Source of the DNA: Thioalkalivibrio sulfidiphilus
GTDB lineage: Bacteria; Pseudomonadota; Gammaproteobacteria; Ectothiorhodospirales; Ectothiorhodospiraceae
Assembly: GCF_000377945.1 (NCBI RefSeq)
Contig: NZ_KB898929.1
Span: 37,703 to 101,702 of the forward strand
Length of the DNA: 64,000 nucleotides
Direction: 5' to 3'
The translations under genes and the position numbers were made by a program. Positions 44,996 through 54,017 of this stretch are shown here, piece by piece; position 1 is the first letter of the stretch, and each line of letters starts with the position of its first letter. The notes beneath the pieces were generated by a model that did not search any database, was not told where the DNA came from, and was given only the letters and a program-made list of their open reading frames with translations.

Positions 44996-47011
44996 TCAGG
45001 AAAGCAGGCTCTTCAGGTTGCTCAGGTGCGCCTTGCCGGTGATGCGCGCTTCTTCCGGGTCGGGGGGCTTGGCGTCGGGCCAGTCCAGGTGTTCCCGGGG
45101 CAGTTCCTCGATGAAGCGGGAGGGTTCGCAGTCCACCTCCTCGCCGAAGCGGGTGCGCTTGCGGGCGTAGGTGAGGGTGAGGCTGAGCTTGGCGCGGGTG
45201 ATGCCCACGTAGGCCAGGCGCCGTTCCTCTTCCAGGCCGTCCTCTTCCAGGCTCACCCGGTGGGGCAGCAGTTCCTCTTCCATGCCCACCAGGAACACGT
45301 GGGGGAACTCCAGACCCTTGGCGGCGTGCAGGGTCATCAGGTGCACGCCGTCGGAGTCGTCCTCGCCGCCGGCGCGGTCGAGGATGTCCATGAGGGTCAT
45401 GTGGCGCACGATCTCGCCGATGTCCTTGCCGCCCTCGGCGCCTTCCTTGGACAGGCGTGCCATCCAGTCCAGTACCTCGTTGACGTTGTCCATGCGCCGG
45501 GTGGCGGCCTTGGGGTCACGGGCCTGGTCCAGCAGCCAGTCGTCGTAGTTGAGTTCACCGATCAGGGCGCGGGCGACCTTGGCCGGGTCGCCTTCCTCGG
45601 CCTTGCGGCCGAATTCCAGCAGCCAGTCGGCGAAGCCCTGCAGGCGCTGCACGGCCCGGGCGGGCAGGCGTTCGGTGAGCCCCATCTCGAAGCAGGCGGT
45701 GAGCAGGCTCACGCTGCGCTCGGTGGCGTACTCGCCCAGTTTTTCCAGCGTCGAGGGGCCGATCTCCCGGCGCGGCACGTTGACGATGCGCAGAAACGCC
45801 GTGTCGTCGTCGGGGTTGGCCAGCAGGCGCAGGTAGGCCATCACGTCCTTGACCTCGGAGCGCTCGAAGAAGGACTGGCCGCCGCTCACCTTGTAGGGGA
45901 TGGCGTGCTCGCGCAGGAGCTTTTCGAACACTCGGGACTGGTGGTTGCCCCGGTAGAGGATGGCGTAGTCCCGGTACTCGGTGCGGTGCTTGAACTTGTG
46001 CTTCATGATCTCGGCCACCACCCGGGCGGCCTCCTGCTCGCCGTCGTTGCAGGGCAGGATGCGGATGGGCTCGCCCTCGCCGAGCGCGCTCCACAGGCGC
46101 TTCTCGAACACGTGGGGGTTGTTGGCGATCAGCTGGTTGGCGGTCTGCAGGATGCGGTTGGTGGAGCGGTAGTTCTGCTCCAGCTTGATGACCTTCAGGC
46201 GCGGGAAGTCCTGCTGCAGGGCGGCCAGGTTCTCGGGCCGGGCGCCGCGCCAGGCGTAGATGGACTGGTCGTCGTCGCCCACGGCCGTGAGCCCCCCGTC
46301 CACGCCCACCAGCAGGCGCACCAGGCGGTACTGGCAGGTGTTGGTGTCCTGGTATTCGTCCACCAGCAGGTGGCGGGTGCGGTTCTGCCAGCGCTCGCGC
46401 ACCTCGGGGTTTTCCTCCAGCAGGCGCACCGGCTGGACGATCAGGTCGTCGAAGTCCACGGCGTTGTAGGCCTTCAGCGCGCGCACGTAGGCGGCGTAGA
46501 GCCGGGCCTGGGCGGCCTCCTTCTCGTCGGCGGCCCGGGAGAGGGCCTGCTCGGGGGTGATCAGGTCGTTCTTCCAGCGGCTGATTCTTTGGCGGGCCGG
46601 TTCCGGGTCGATGGGGTCGTCGCCCCGGAAGGTGAGTTCCTTGAGCAGCGACAGGCTGTCGGCGGCGTCGAAGATAGAGAAGCCGGCCTTGTAGCCCAGG
46701 CTCTTGAGCTCCCGGCGGATGAAGTTCAGCCCCAGGGTGTGGAAGGTGGAGACCGTGAGCCCCTTGGACTCGTCCCGCTCCAGGAGCTTCGAGGCCCGTG
46801 CCTTCATCTCCTTGGCCGCCTTGTTGGTGAAGGTGATGGCGGCGATGCGTTTCGGGTCCATGCCCCGGTCGCGGATCAGGTGGGCGATCTTGTGGGTGAT
46901 CACGCCGGTCTTGCCGGAGCCGGCACCGGCCAGCACCAGCAGGGGGCCGTCCACGTGTTCCACGGCGGCGCGCTGCTGGGGGTTCAACGGAGGGGGGGTA
47001 CGGGTACTCAT
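44996..47011 (-). CDS. rep: ATP-dependent DNA helicase Rep
   Basis: A 671-residue superfamily 1A helicase that moves 3' to 5' on single-stranded DNA and helps restart replication forks. Motifs: LAGAGSGKTGVITHKIAHLI (Walker A), VDEYQDTNTCQYRLV (Walker B), VGDDDQSIYAWRGA (motif III), EQNYRS (motif IV), VHLMTLHAAKGLEFPHVFLV (motif V) and EERRLAYVGITRAKLSL (motif VI). Length and the compact C-terminus fit Rep rather than UvrD (about 720). The start at 47011 precedes MSTRTPPPLNPQQRAAVEH. Longer in-frame codons are repeat-derived. Confidence 0.93.
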   Translation of the reverse strand: MSTRTPPPLNPQQRAAVEHVDGPLLVLAGAGSGKTGVITHKIAHLIRDRGMDPKRIAAITFTNKAAKEMKARASKLLERDESKGLTVSTFHTLGLNFIRRELKSLGYKAGFSIFDAADSLSLLKELTFRGDDPIDPEPARQRISRWKNDLITPEQALSRAADEKEAAQARLYAAYVRALKAYNAVDFDDLIVQPVRLLEENPEVRERWQNRTRHLLVDEYQDTNTCQYRLVRLLVGVDGGLTAVGDDDQSIYAWRGARPENLAALQQDFPRLKVIKLEQNYRSTNRILQTANQLIANNPHVFEKRLWSALGEGEPIRILPCNDGEQEAARVVAEIMKHKFKHRTEYRDYAILYRGNHQSRVFEKLLREHAIPYKVSGGQSFFERSEVKDVMAYLRLLANPDDDTAFLRIVNVPRREIGPSTLEKLGEYATERSVSLLTACFEMGLTERLPARAVQRLQGFADWLLEFGRKAEEGDPAKVARALIGELNYDDWLLDQARDPKAATRRMDNVNEVLDWMARLSKEGAEGGKDIGEIVRHMTLMDILDRAGGEDDSDGVHLMTLHAAKGLEFPHVFLVGMEEELLPHRVSLEEDGLEEERRLAYVGITRAKLSLTLTYARKRTRFGEEVDCEPSRFIEELPREHLDWPDAKPPDPEEARITGKAHLSNLKSLLS

Positions 47012-47030
47012 GGGCGGGGCGATTGTACAG

Positions 47031-47080
47031 GAAGTGCGAAGTGGGAATTGGGAAGGGCGAAGTGAGAAGGGCGAGCAGGG
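47031..47080. repeat. Outer repeat arm, gcgaagtgggaattggg unit (left)
   Basis: GAAGTGCGAAGTGGGAATTG and following units lie just upstream of rep. The complementary arm (GCTTCGCACTTCCCAATTC) is about 860 bases away at 47941-48020. The RHH/RelE pair and the MITE at 47673 lie between them, as if inserted into one repeat. Confidence 0.55.
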
Positions 47081-47209
47081 ATGTAACCCATTGAATACAT
47101 CACAATGGCAATGCCCGTATCCAGCTTCGGCTGTCAACTGACCTTGCTTCACAGGTGGGCTAAGATTACAGTGAATCCCATTGCATCCCATCGACATTCG
47201 GGGCTGGCC

Positions 47210-47431
47210 ATGGCTCAGATCACCACACGATTCCCTGACGAACTCCTGGCGTCTCTGGACGCGGCGGCGAAGACCTTGCATCGCAGTCGAACGGATCTGG
47301 TCCGTCAGGCGGTGGAGCGCTATCTGGAGGATTTCGAAGACCTGCACGTGGCCGTCGAACGGCTGCAGGACCCGAGCGACCCGATGCTGGACTGGGAAGA
47401 CGTGCGGCGTGGGCTTCTCGATCAGGATTAA
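47210..47431 (+). CDS. Ribbon-helix-helix (CopG/RHH) antitoxin
   Basis: A 73-residue protein starting MAQITTRFPDELLASLDAAA, a ribbon-helix-helix fold for DNA binding, with RTDLVRQAVERYL as the second helix. The C-terminal end would bind the toxin encoded next. The start at 47210 was chosen over a longer in-frame reading from 47105, which is not conserved. It overlaps the toxin start by 23 bases. Confidence 0.85.
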   Translation: MAQITTRFPDELLASLDAAAKTLHRSRTDLVRQAVERYLEDFEDLHVAVERLQDPSDPMLDWEDVRRGLLDQD

Positions 47432-47666
47432 GCAAAGCGCTGCAAAGGCCCTGGCGGGGATCGCCAAGAAAGACCGCCTGCGCCTGGTCAGCGCCATCGA
47501 TGAGTTGGCGGAGAATCCCTACCGCGGCAGCGCCCTCAAGGGGGACCTGACGGGGTTGCGCCGGATCCGTGTGGGCAACTACCGGGTGGTCTACGAGATC
47601 CGGGAAGGGGAGCTGATCGTGCTGGTGGTGCGCATCGCCCATCGACGCGAGGTCTACAGGCGTTGA
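47409..47666 (+). CDS. RelE/ParE family toxin
   Basis: An 85-residue protein starting with GTG at 47409. It has the RelE fold: a helix (AAKALAGIAKKDRLRLVSAI), then NPYRGSALKGDLTGLRRIRV followed by GNYRVVYEI, and a final VRIAHRREVYRR. The basic residues in the last two strands are the likely catalytic surface for cutting mRNA in the ribosome. It is translationally coupled to the RHH antitoxin, which precedes it. A 23-base overlap is common in such pairs. Confidence 0.9.
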   Translation: MGFSIRIKQSAAKALAGIAKKDRLRLVSAIDELAENPYRGSALKGDLTGLRRIRVGNYRVVYEIREGELIVLVVRIAHRREVYRR

Positions 47667-47672
47667 GGTATG

Positions 47673-47913
47673 ATCCTAGAAACGGCAGTTGACCGCTCGA
47701 TTTCGTTCGCCAGGTCCCATGGTAACTGACGATCGCGGCTTCGATGACGCTCACCCATCAGGTGAGCCCCGCTACGCACCCGATTGCACGGTTTTCGTGT
47801 CGCCTGGCGGCGTTGCGACTCCTCGGAATGGAACGACCATTCCTCGTCGTCGCGCCTTGCCAGACAACACGAAAACCGCACACTCGGGCGCGTTCAACTG
47901 CCGTTTATAGGAT
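47673..47913. mobile_element. MITE-like palindromic element after RelE
   Basis: A 241-base element with near-perfect 24-base inverted ends (ATCCTAgAAACGGCAGTTGA at 47673 and its complement ending at 47913). Inside is a second inverted pair: CGGTTTTCGTGT (47789-47800) and ACACGAAAACCG (47867-47878), with a small hairpin (GGAATG...CATTCC) between. No coding capacity. It starts seven bases after the toxin stop. No clear target duplication was seen. A family unrelated in sequence to the MITE at 10498. Confidence 0.65.
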
Positions 47914-48022
47914 GATTATGGGTATTGGCGTCGGCAACGGGCTTGCTTCGCACTTCCCAATTCACATTTCCGACTTTGTCTCTCCCTTCCCACTTCCCCA
48001 TTCACCCTTCACACTTCAAAGC

Positions 48023-48358
48023 GTGCAAACGCTCGATCAATTCAATTTCCACCACGTCCTCGCCGAGACTCCGGGCACGGCCCTGGTCATCTTCACCGGG
48101 CCGGACTGCGGGGCCTGCCGGCGGGTGAAGGCGCTGCTGTCGGACATGGTGGCGGCGGGCGAGCCCTGGAGCCTGTTCGAGGTGGACGCGGCCCGGGACG
48201 GGGGGCTGGCCCGGGAGTTCGAGGTGTTTCACCTGCCGAGCCTGTTCCTGTTCCGGGACGGTCGCTACCACGCCCCCCTGCATGCCGAGGCCCTGCCGGA
48301 GCGCATCCGCATGGCGGTGGCCGCGACCCTGGCCCGGCCGGCCCAGGAGGCCCCGTGA
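48023..48358 (+). CDS. Thioredoxin family protein
   Basis: A 111-residue protein with a thioredoxin fold starting at GTG 48023. FTGPDCGACRRVKALL carries the redox pair C-x2-C (CGAC), and FHLPSLFLFRDG contains the cis-Pro loop. The chain is short, so it may be a thioredoxin-like reductase of a single target. It overlaps ampD by four bases (GTGA), so it is part of the ampD operon. A repeat arm lies directly upstream, so it may use a promoter before 47941. Confidence 0.8.
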   Translation: MQTLDQFNFHHVLAETPGTALVIFTGPDCGACRRVKALLSDMVAAGEPWSLFEVDAARDGGLAREFEVFHLPSLFLFRDGRYHAPLHAEALPERIRMAVAATLARPAQEAP

Positions 48359-48924
48359 AGGTGGACCTGCAGAGCGGCTGGCTCCAAGGGGCGGCCCGGG
48401 TGCCTTCCCCCAACCACGACGAGCGCCCGGAGGGCGCCCGGCCGGAGCTGGTGGTGGTCCATGCCATCAGCCTGCCGCCGGGGGAGTTCGGCGGGCCGTG
48501 GATCGATCACCTGTTCACCAACACCCTGGACCCGGCGGCCCATCCCTATTTCCGGGAAATCTCCGGTCTCGAGGTCTCGGCCCACGTGCTGATCCGCCGG
48601 GACGGGCAGGTGGTTCAATATGTGCCCTTTGACCGCCGCGCCTGGCATGCGGGGGCCTCCAGCTGGCAGGGGCGGACCCGCTGCAACGACTTCTCCATCG
48701 GCATCGAGCTGGAGGGCTGCGACGACCTGCCCTTCGAGCCGGTGCAATACCAGCGACTCACCGAGCTGATCCTGGCCCTGCGCGAGGCCTATCCCGGCAT
48801 CGCCCCGGACGCCATCGCCGGCCATGCCGACATCGCCCCCGGCCGCAAGACCGATCCGGGTCCCCACTTTGAGTGGCCGACGCTCTGGGCCGGACTGGGG
48901 ATAGAGAGATCGGGCCTGGCCTAG
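48355..48924 (+). CDS. ampD: 1,6-anhydro-N-acetylmuramyl-L-alanine amidase AmpD
   Basis: A 189-residue cytoplasmic zinc amidase. Zinc ligands are His in LVVVHAISLPPGEFGG, His in GHADIAPGRKTDPG and the nearby Asp. It cleaves the amide between anhydro-MurNAc and the stem peptide, feeding peptidoglycan recycling and holding down beta-lactamase induction where AmpR is present. Length matches E. coli AmpD (183). In many genomes ampD and ampE are adjacent; here ampE is 6 kb downstream, beyond the cbb3 genes. Confidence 0.93.
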   Translation: MKVDLQSGWLQGAARVPSPNHDERPEGARPELVVVHAISLPPGEFGGPWIDHLFTNTLDPAAHPYFREISGLEVSAHVLIRRDGQVVQYVPFDRRAWHAGASSWQGRTRCNDFSIGIELEGCDDLPFEPVQYQRLTELILALREAYPGIAPDAIAGHADIAPGRKTDPGPHFEWPTLWAGLGIERSGLA

Positions 48925-48931
48925 AGGTGAT

Positions 48932-49002
48932 CGGAATTCAAGATTCAAGATTCAAAGGGATCACCTCCGCTTTGAATCTTGAATCTTGAATCTTGAATTC
49001 GC
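48932..49002. repeat. Inverted repeat, aagattcaa unit, ahead of the cbb3 cluster
   Basis: Arms at about 48932-48957 (GGAATTCAAGATTCAAGATT) and 48971-49002 pair closely across a 13-base loop. It lies between ampD and the FNR box of ccoN, so it could insulate ampD from the cbb3 promoter. Same unit as at 13786. Confidence 0.85.
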
Positions 49003-49007
49003 TCTTA

Positions 49008-49021
49008 TTGATCTGCATCAA
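49008..49021. promoter_or_regulatory. FNR/ANR box upstream of ccoN
   Basis: TTGATCTGCATCAA matches the consensus TTGAT-N4-ATCAA perfectly. It is 96 bases before the ccoN start, a suitable distance for activation under low oxygen. This is a typical mode of control for cbb3 oxidases. A match by eye, with no check of other sites. Confidence 0.85.
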
Positions 49022-49116
49022 GTTTCGAACATCAAGACTGGCTAATAGTGCTCCCTGAAAACATCCGGTGCGCATGCCCACGTGTGCGCGCGATTTTCAT
49101 AAGAAGGGGGCGCTCC

Positions 49117-50535
49117 ATGGAGCAATCACAGACGTACAACTACAAGGTGGTCAGGCAGTTCGCCATTATGACCATCGTCTGGGGCATCGTCGGCATGGCG
49201 GTGGGGGTATGGATCGCGGCGCAGCTGGTCTGGCCGCAACTGAACCTGGAGATCGAGTACCTGACCTTCGGTCGGCTTCGGCCCCTGCACACCAACGCGG
49301 TGATCTTCGCCTTCGGTGGTTCGGCGCTGTTCGCCACGTCCTACTACATCGTCCAGCGCACCTGCCAGACCCGGCTGTTCAGTGACGGGCTGGCGGCGTT
49401 CACCTTCTGGGGCTGGCAGGCGATCATCGTGCTGGCGGCCATCACCCTGCCCCTGGGCAAGACCATGGGCAAGGAGTACGCGGAGCTGGAATGGCCCATC
49501 GCCATCCTGGTGGCCGTGGTCTGGGTGGCCTACGCCATCGTGTTCTTCGGCACCATCATGAAGCGCCGGGTGCAGCACATCTACGTGGCCAACTGGTTCT
49601 TCGGCGCGTACATCCTGACCATCGCCGTGCTGCACATCGTCAACAACATGTCCATGCCGGTGACGATGTTCAAGTCCTACTCCATGTACCCGGGCGCCAT
49701 GGACGCCATGGTGCAGTGGTGGTACGGCCACAACGCGGTGGGCTTTTTCCTCACCGCCGCGTTCCTGGGCATGATGTACTACTTCGTGCCCAAGCAGGCG
49801 GGCCGGCCGATCTACTCCTACCGCCTCTCGGTGGTGCACTTCTGGGCGCTGATCTCCCTGTACATGTGGGCGGGTCCGCATCACCTGCACTACACCGCGC
49901 TGCCGGACTGGGTGCAGTCGCTCGGCATGGTGTTCTCGCTGATGCTGCTGGCCCCCTCCTGGGGCGGCATGATCAACGGCATCATGACCCTGTCCGGTGC
50001 CTGGCATAAGCTGCGCACCGATCCCATCCTGCGCTTCCTCATCGTGTCCCTGTCCTTCTACGGCATGTCCACCTTCGAGGGGCCGATGATGTCCATCAAG
50101 ACGGTCAACGCGCTGTCCCACTACACCGACTGGACCATCGGGCACGTGCACGGCGGCGCGCTCGGCTGGGTGGCCATGATCTCCATCGGTGCCCTGTATG
50201 CGCTCATCCCGGTGCTGTTCGGCCGCGAGCGCATGTACTCGGTGAAGCTCATCGAGTGGCACTTCTGGCTGTCCACCATCGGCGTGGTGCTCTACATCGT
50301 GTCCATGTGGATCGCGGGCGTGATGCAGGGCCTCATGTGGCGGGCGGTCAACGACGACGGCACGCTCACCTACAGCTTCGTCGAGACGCTGGTGCCCATG
50401 TATCCGTACTACACCGTGCGTTTCCTGGGTGGCCTGCTGTTCCTGCTGGGCATGTTCATCATGGCCTGGAATGTCTGGAAGACCGTGGCCGGGGCCAAGC
50501 CCGCCGTGCACGCGGTGCCCCAGGCGGCGCACTGA
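49117..50535 (+). CDS. ccoN: cbb3-type cytochrome c oxidase subunit I
   Basis: A 472-residue membrane protein with 12 helices, the catalytic subunit that reduces oxygen to water with heme b and the heme b3-CuB centre. His ligands are seen in [11 protein letters not shown] (low-spin heme), [11 protein letters not shown] (CuB), [13 protein letters not shown] (CuB pair) and [13 protein letters not shown] (heme pair). The start at 49117 ([13 protein letters not shown]) is the family start and has AGAAGGGGG upstream. First gene of ccoNOQP. An FNR box precedes it. Confidence 0.97.
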   Translation: MEQSQTYNYKVVRQFAIMTIVWGIVGMAVGVWIAAQLVWPQLNLEIEYLTFGRLRPLHTNAVIFAFGGSALFATSYYIVQRTCQTRLFSDGLAAFTFWGWQAIIVLAAITLPLGKTMGKEYAELEWPIAILVAVVWVAYAIVFFGTIMKRRVQHIYVANWFFGAYILTIAVLHIVNNMSMPVTMFKSYSMYPGAMDAMVQWWYGHNAVGFFLTAAFLGMMYYFVPKQAGRPIYSYRLSVVHFWALISLYMWAGPHHLHYTALPDWVQSLGMVFSLMLLAPSWGGMINGIMTLSGAWHKLRTDPILRFLIVSLSFYGMSTFEGPMMSIKTVNALSHYTDWTIGHVHGGALGWVAMISIGALYALIPVLFGRERMYSVKLIEWHFWLSTIGVVLYIVSMWIAGVMQGLMWRAVNDDGTLTYSFVETLVPMYPYYTVRFLGGLLFLLGMFIMAWNVWKTVAGAKPAVHAVPQAAH

Positions 50536-50553
50536 TCAGGGGAGACTGGAACC

Positions 50554-51162
50554 ATGAGTCATGAAATCGTCGAGAAAAACATCGGCCTGATGGCCATCGG
50601 CATCCTGCTGGTGATCAGCATCGCGGGCCTGGTGCAGATCGTGCCCCTGTTCTTCCTCAAGAGCACCACCGAGCCGGTGGAGGGGCTGCGTCCCTACACG
50701 GCCCTGCAGCTGGAGGGGCGGGACATCTACATCCGCGAGGGCTGCTACACCTGCCACTCCCAGATGATCCGCCCGTTCCGGGCAGAGACCGAACGCTATG
50801 GCCACTTCTCCGTGGCCGGCGAGTTCGTCTGGGACCGCCCGTTCCAGTGGGGCTCCAAGCGCACCGGTCCGGATCTGGCCCGGGTGGGCGGACGCTACAG
50901 CGATGACTGGCACCGCATTCACCTGATCAATCCGCGCCTGGTGGTGCCCGAGTCCAACATGCCCGCCTATCCGTTCCTGGAACGGCGCGAGATCAACGCC
51001 GACATCACGCCGCGCAAGCTGCGTGCCATGCAGCGTCTGGGTGTGCCCTACACCGACGAGCAGATCGCCTCGGCGTCTGACGAGGTGCGTGGCAAGACCG
51101 AGATGGATGCGCTGATCGCCTACCTCCAGGTGCTCGGCACCGCCATCCCGCACCGCAGGTGA
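50554..51162 (+). CDS. ccoO: cbb3-type cytochrome c oxidase subunit II
   Basis: A 202-residue mono-heme cytochrome c anchored by an N-terminal helix ([20 protein letters not shown]). The heme motif is [14 protein letters not shown] (C-x2-C-H), with a Met ligand later ([11 protein letters not shown]). It passes electrons from CcoP to CcoN. It follows ccoN by 18 bases. Confidence 0.96.
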   Translation: MSHEIVEKNIGLMAIGILLVISIAGLVQIVPLFFLKSTTEPVEGLRPYTALQLEGRDIYIREGCYTCHSQMIRPFRAETERYGHFSVAGEFVWDRPFQWGSKRTGPDLARVGGRYSDDWHRIHLINPRLVVPESNMPAYPFLERREINADITPRKLRAMQRLGVPYTDEQIASASDEVRGKTEMDALIAYLQVLGTAIPHRR

Positions 51163-51166
51163 TGCC

Positions 51167-51349
51167 ATGAATATCGGATTGATGCAGGGCCTGCTCACAC
51201 TGCTGCTCATGGTGCTGTTCATCGGCATCGTGGTCTGGGCCTACAGCGGTCGGCAGAAGAAACGATTCGACGAGGCCTCCATGCTGCCCTTCGCGGAAGA
51301 CGAGGGCACCCAGGGCAAGCGTCGCACAGGGGAGAAGAACCATGACTGA
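51167..51349 (+). CDS. ccoQ: cbb3-type oxidase subunit CcoQ
   Basis: A 60-residue protein with one membrane helix (GLLTLLLMVLFIGIVVWAY) and a polar end. CcoQ stabilises the complex. It starts four bases after ccoO and overlaps ccoP by eight bases. Confidence 0.92.
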   Translation: MNIGLMQGLLTLLLMVLFIGIVVWAYSGRQKKRFDEASMLPFAEDEGTQGKRRTGEKNHD

Positions 51350-52256
51350 ACATGACATGAGCACGTTCTGGCACTGGTGGGTCATTGTGCTCACGGTGGC
51401 CAATATCGTTGGCATCTTCTGGCTCATCCGCTGGACCAGCAAGCGCCGCGCCGGTGAGGTGGCGGAGGGGCAGGAGACCGGCCACGTCTGGGACGGCAAC
51501 CTGTCCGAGTACAACAACCCGCTGCCCCGCTGGTGGCTGTGGATGTTCTACCTGACCATCGTGTTCTCGGTGATCTACCTGGCGCTCTATCCGGGCCTGG
51601 GCCGCTTCGCCGGCTTCCTGGGCTGGTCCTCCGTAGGCCAGTACCAGCAGGAGGCGAGCCGTTTCGAGGAGCGTTTCGGGCCCATCTTCGCCGCCTACGC
51701 GGACCGTGATCTGCCGGCCCTGGCCCGGGACGAGGACGCGCTGCGCACCGGTCAGCGGCTGTTCCTCAACTACTGTTCCACCTGCCACGGCTCCGATGCC
51801 CGGGGCGCACCGGGCTTCCCCAATCTCACCGATGGGCAGTGGCAGTGGGGCAGTTCGCCCGCCGACATCCACCAGACCATCATGGCGGGACGCCAGGGCG
51901 TGATGCCGGCCATGGGCGATGCCCTGGGCGCGGACGGGGTGGAGCAGGTGACCCATTACGTGCTGAGCCTGGCCGGGCGTGAGGACGCCAATGCCGAGCT
52001 GGCGGAGTTGGGTGCGCCCCGCTTCGCGGTGATGTGCGCGGTGTGTCACGGTGCCGAGGGGACCGGCAACACCGCCCTGGGCGCGCCGGATCTGACCAAC
52101 AACATCTGGCTCTACGGCGGCTCCGCCGGTGCCATCGCCCGCACCATCCGCGAGGGACGCCACGGGGTGATGCCCGCCTTCGGCGACTTCCTGGGCGAGG
52201 ACCGGGTGCACGTGCTGGCGGCCTACGTCTATAGCCTCTCACATCAAGCGCAATAG
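51342..52256 (+). CDS. ccoP: cbb3-type cytochrome c oxidase subunit III
   Basis: A 304-residue di-heme cytochrome c with membrane helices near the N-terminus (WVIVLTVANIVGIFWLI and IVFSVIYLALYPGL). The two heme motifs are YCSTCHGSDARG and MCAVCHGAEGTG (C-x2-C-H), each followed by a Met ligand (GVMPAMGD, GVMPAFGD). It takes electrons from soluble donors. It completes ccoNOQP. Confidence 0.96.
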   Translation: MTEHDMSTFWHWWVIVLTVANIVGIFWLIRWTSKRRAGEVAEGQETGHVWDGNLSEYNNPLPRWWLWMFYLTIVFSVIYLALYPGLGRFAGFLGWSSVGQYQQEASRFEERFGPIFAAYADRDLPALARDEDALRTGQRLFLNYCSTCHGSDARGAPGFPNLTDGQWQWGSSPADIHQTIMAGRQGVMPAMGDALGADGVEQVTHYVLSLAGREDANAELAELGAPRFAVMCAVCHGAEGTGNTALGAPDLTNNIWLYGGSAGAIARTIREGRHGVMPAFGDFLGEDRVHVLAAYVYSLSHQAQ

Positions 52257-52277
52257 GTCAGGGGTGTTCGAGCGGCC

Positions 52278-52538
52278 ATGAGCGATGTGCGTGATCCTCT
52301 GTACACCTCGCTGGCACAGCGGGTGATCGCCATCCTCTGGCCCTCCTTTTTGACCGCCGGCCTGGCCACGGTGCTGCTGTTCACCTGGATCGATCCCGCC
52401 GAGCTGTCCCTGTACGTGCCCGGCGCAGAGGGTGTCACGCGCCTGGGCGCCTACTCGGCGGGTTTCTTCGGCCTCTGGGCCATCACCGCCGTCTCCAGTG
52501 CCCTGACCAGTTATTTCGGCCGCCCCGCCGGCCGTTGA
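52278..52538 (+). CDS. Small membrane protein in the cbb3 cluster
   Basis: An 86-residue protein with two hydrophobic helices (residues of about 12-33, and 55-76: GFFGLWAITAVSSALTSYF). I do not recognise a family. It lies 21 bases after ccoP and 72 before ccoG, on the same strand, so it is probably in the cco operon and may assist assembly or stability of the oxidase. Confidence 0.7.
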   Translation: MSDVRDPLYTSLAQRVIAILWPSFLTAGLATVLLFTWIDPAELSLYVPGAEGVTRLGAYSAGFFGLWAITAVSSALTSYFGRPAGR

Positions 52539-52610
52539 ATCTCAACCCATGATCGGCCCCGGCGACACTGCCGGGGCCGGCAAAGGTCCACCAGCCCGAA
52601 TGCCGCGTCC

Positions 52611-54008
52611 ATGAGCAAAGCCGCCACACCCCCGGAAGGCAACGAACAGGAGTTCTACGCCAAGCGCGCCAAGGTCTATCCCCGCGAGGTGCACGGCCTG
52701 TTCGCGCGCCTGCGCACGGCGGGCGTGCTCGGCCTGCTGGGCATCTTCTACGGCGCGCCCTGGCTCACCTGGGGTGACCGACAGGCCATCTGGTTCGATC
52801 TGCCGGGACGCAAGTTCCACGTGATCGGCTGGACCTTCTGGCCCCAGGACTTCTTCCTGCTGGCCCTGCTGCTGATCATCGCGGCCCTGTCCCTGTTCTT
52901 TTTCACCACCCTGGCCGGGCGGCTGTGGTGCGGCTACGCCTGCCCCCAGACGGTATGGACCGAGGCCTTCCTGTGGATCGAGCGGCGCATCGAAGGTGAC
53001 CGCTCGGCGCAGATGAAGCTGGACAAGGCCCCCTGGGGTGGCCGCAAGCTCGCCATCAAGGGCACCAAGCACGCCATCTGGCTGATATTTGCCCTGTTCA
53101 CGGGCCTGACCTTCGTGGGCTATTTCACGCCCATCGCCGAACTCATGCCGCGCTTCTTCACTTTCCAGACCGGCGGCTGGGAGACCTTCTGGATCCTGTT
53201 CTACGCCTTCGCCACCTGGGGCAATGCGGGTTTCATGCGCGAGCAGGTGTGCATCTACATGTGTCCCTACGCCCGCTTCCAGAGTGCCATGTTCGATAAG
53301 GACACCCTGATCATCTCCTACGACGAAAAACGCGGCGAGCCGCGCGGTTCCCGCAAACGCGGCGTCGATCCCAAGGAAAAGGGTCTCGGCGATTGCATCG
53401 ACTGCACCCTGTGCGTGCAGGTCTGTCCCACGGGCATCGACATCCGCGACGGCCTGCAATACCAGTGCATCGGCTGCGCCGCCTGCGTGGACGTCTGCGA
53501 TCAGGTGATGGACAAGATGGGCTACCCCAGGGGCCTGGTGCGCTACACCACCGAGAACGCCATGGAGGGTAAGGTCACCAAGGTGCTGCGTCCCCGGGTG
53601 GTGCTCTACGCCCTACTCTTGCTGGTGCTCATGGCCGGGCTTTTGTACGGCATCATGAGCCGCAACCCGGTGGGCATCGACGTGATCCGCGACCGCAATG
53701 TGCTGTTCCGTGAACTGCCCGACGGCCGGGTGGAGAACGTCTACACCCTCAAGCTGCTCAACAAGTCCGACAGCCTGCGCGAGTACCATGTGGAGATCCG
53801 TGGCCTGGAAGGTGCTGAACTGGTGATCGACCGGGTGATGCCCGTCCCCGTGCCGGCCGGCGGGGTGGTGGAACTGCCCGCCCGGGTGCGCCTGGATCCG
53901 GTGGTGCTCGACGCCCCCACCGCCGAGCTGGTCTTCATCGCCCGGGTGGCGGGCGAACCGGATGCCGGCAACGAACGTGCCGGACGTTTTGTCGGGCGGA
54001 TGCGGTGA
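52611..54008 (+). CDS. ccoG: cbb3 oxidase accessory protein CcoG (FixG/RdxA-like)
   Basis: A 465-residue membrane protein with about five helices and a ferredoxin-like part. CGYACPQTVWTEAF and CIDCTLCVQVCPTGIDIRDG with CIGCAACVDVCDQ give two 4Fe-4S clusters. The C-terminus (about 370-465) is an immunoglobulin-like FixG domain. CcoG reduces Cu2+ for the oxidase's CuB. It is a usual member of cbb3 clusters. No ccoI (copper ATPase) or ccoS is seen near it. Confidence 0.95.
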   Translation: MSKAATPPEGNEQEFYAKRAKVYPREVHGLFARLRTAGVLGLLGIFYGAPWLTWGDRQAIWFDLPGRKFHVIGWTFWPQDFFLLALLLIIAALSLFFFTTLAGRLWCGYACPQTVWTEAFLWIERRIEGDRSAQMKLDKAPWGGRKLAIKGTKHAIWLIFALFTGLTFVGYFTPIAELMPRFFTFQTGGWETFWILFYAFATWGNAGFMREQVCIYMCPYARFQSAMFDKDTLIISYDEKRGEPRGSRKRGVDPKEKGLGDCIDCTLCVQVCPTGIDIRDGLQYQCIGCAACVDVCDQVMDKMGYPRGLVRYTTENAMEGKVTKVLRPRVVLYALLLLVLMAGLLYGIMSRNPVGIDVIRDRNVLFRELPDGRVENVYTLKLLNKSDSLREYHVEIRGLEGAELVIDRVMPVPVPAGGVVELPARVRLDPVVLDAPTAELVFIARVAGEPDAGNERAGRFVGRMR

Positions 54009-54017
54009 AGTCGTTGG

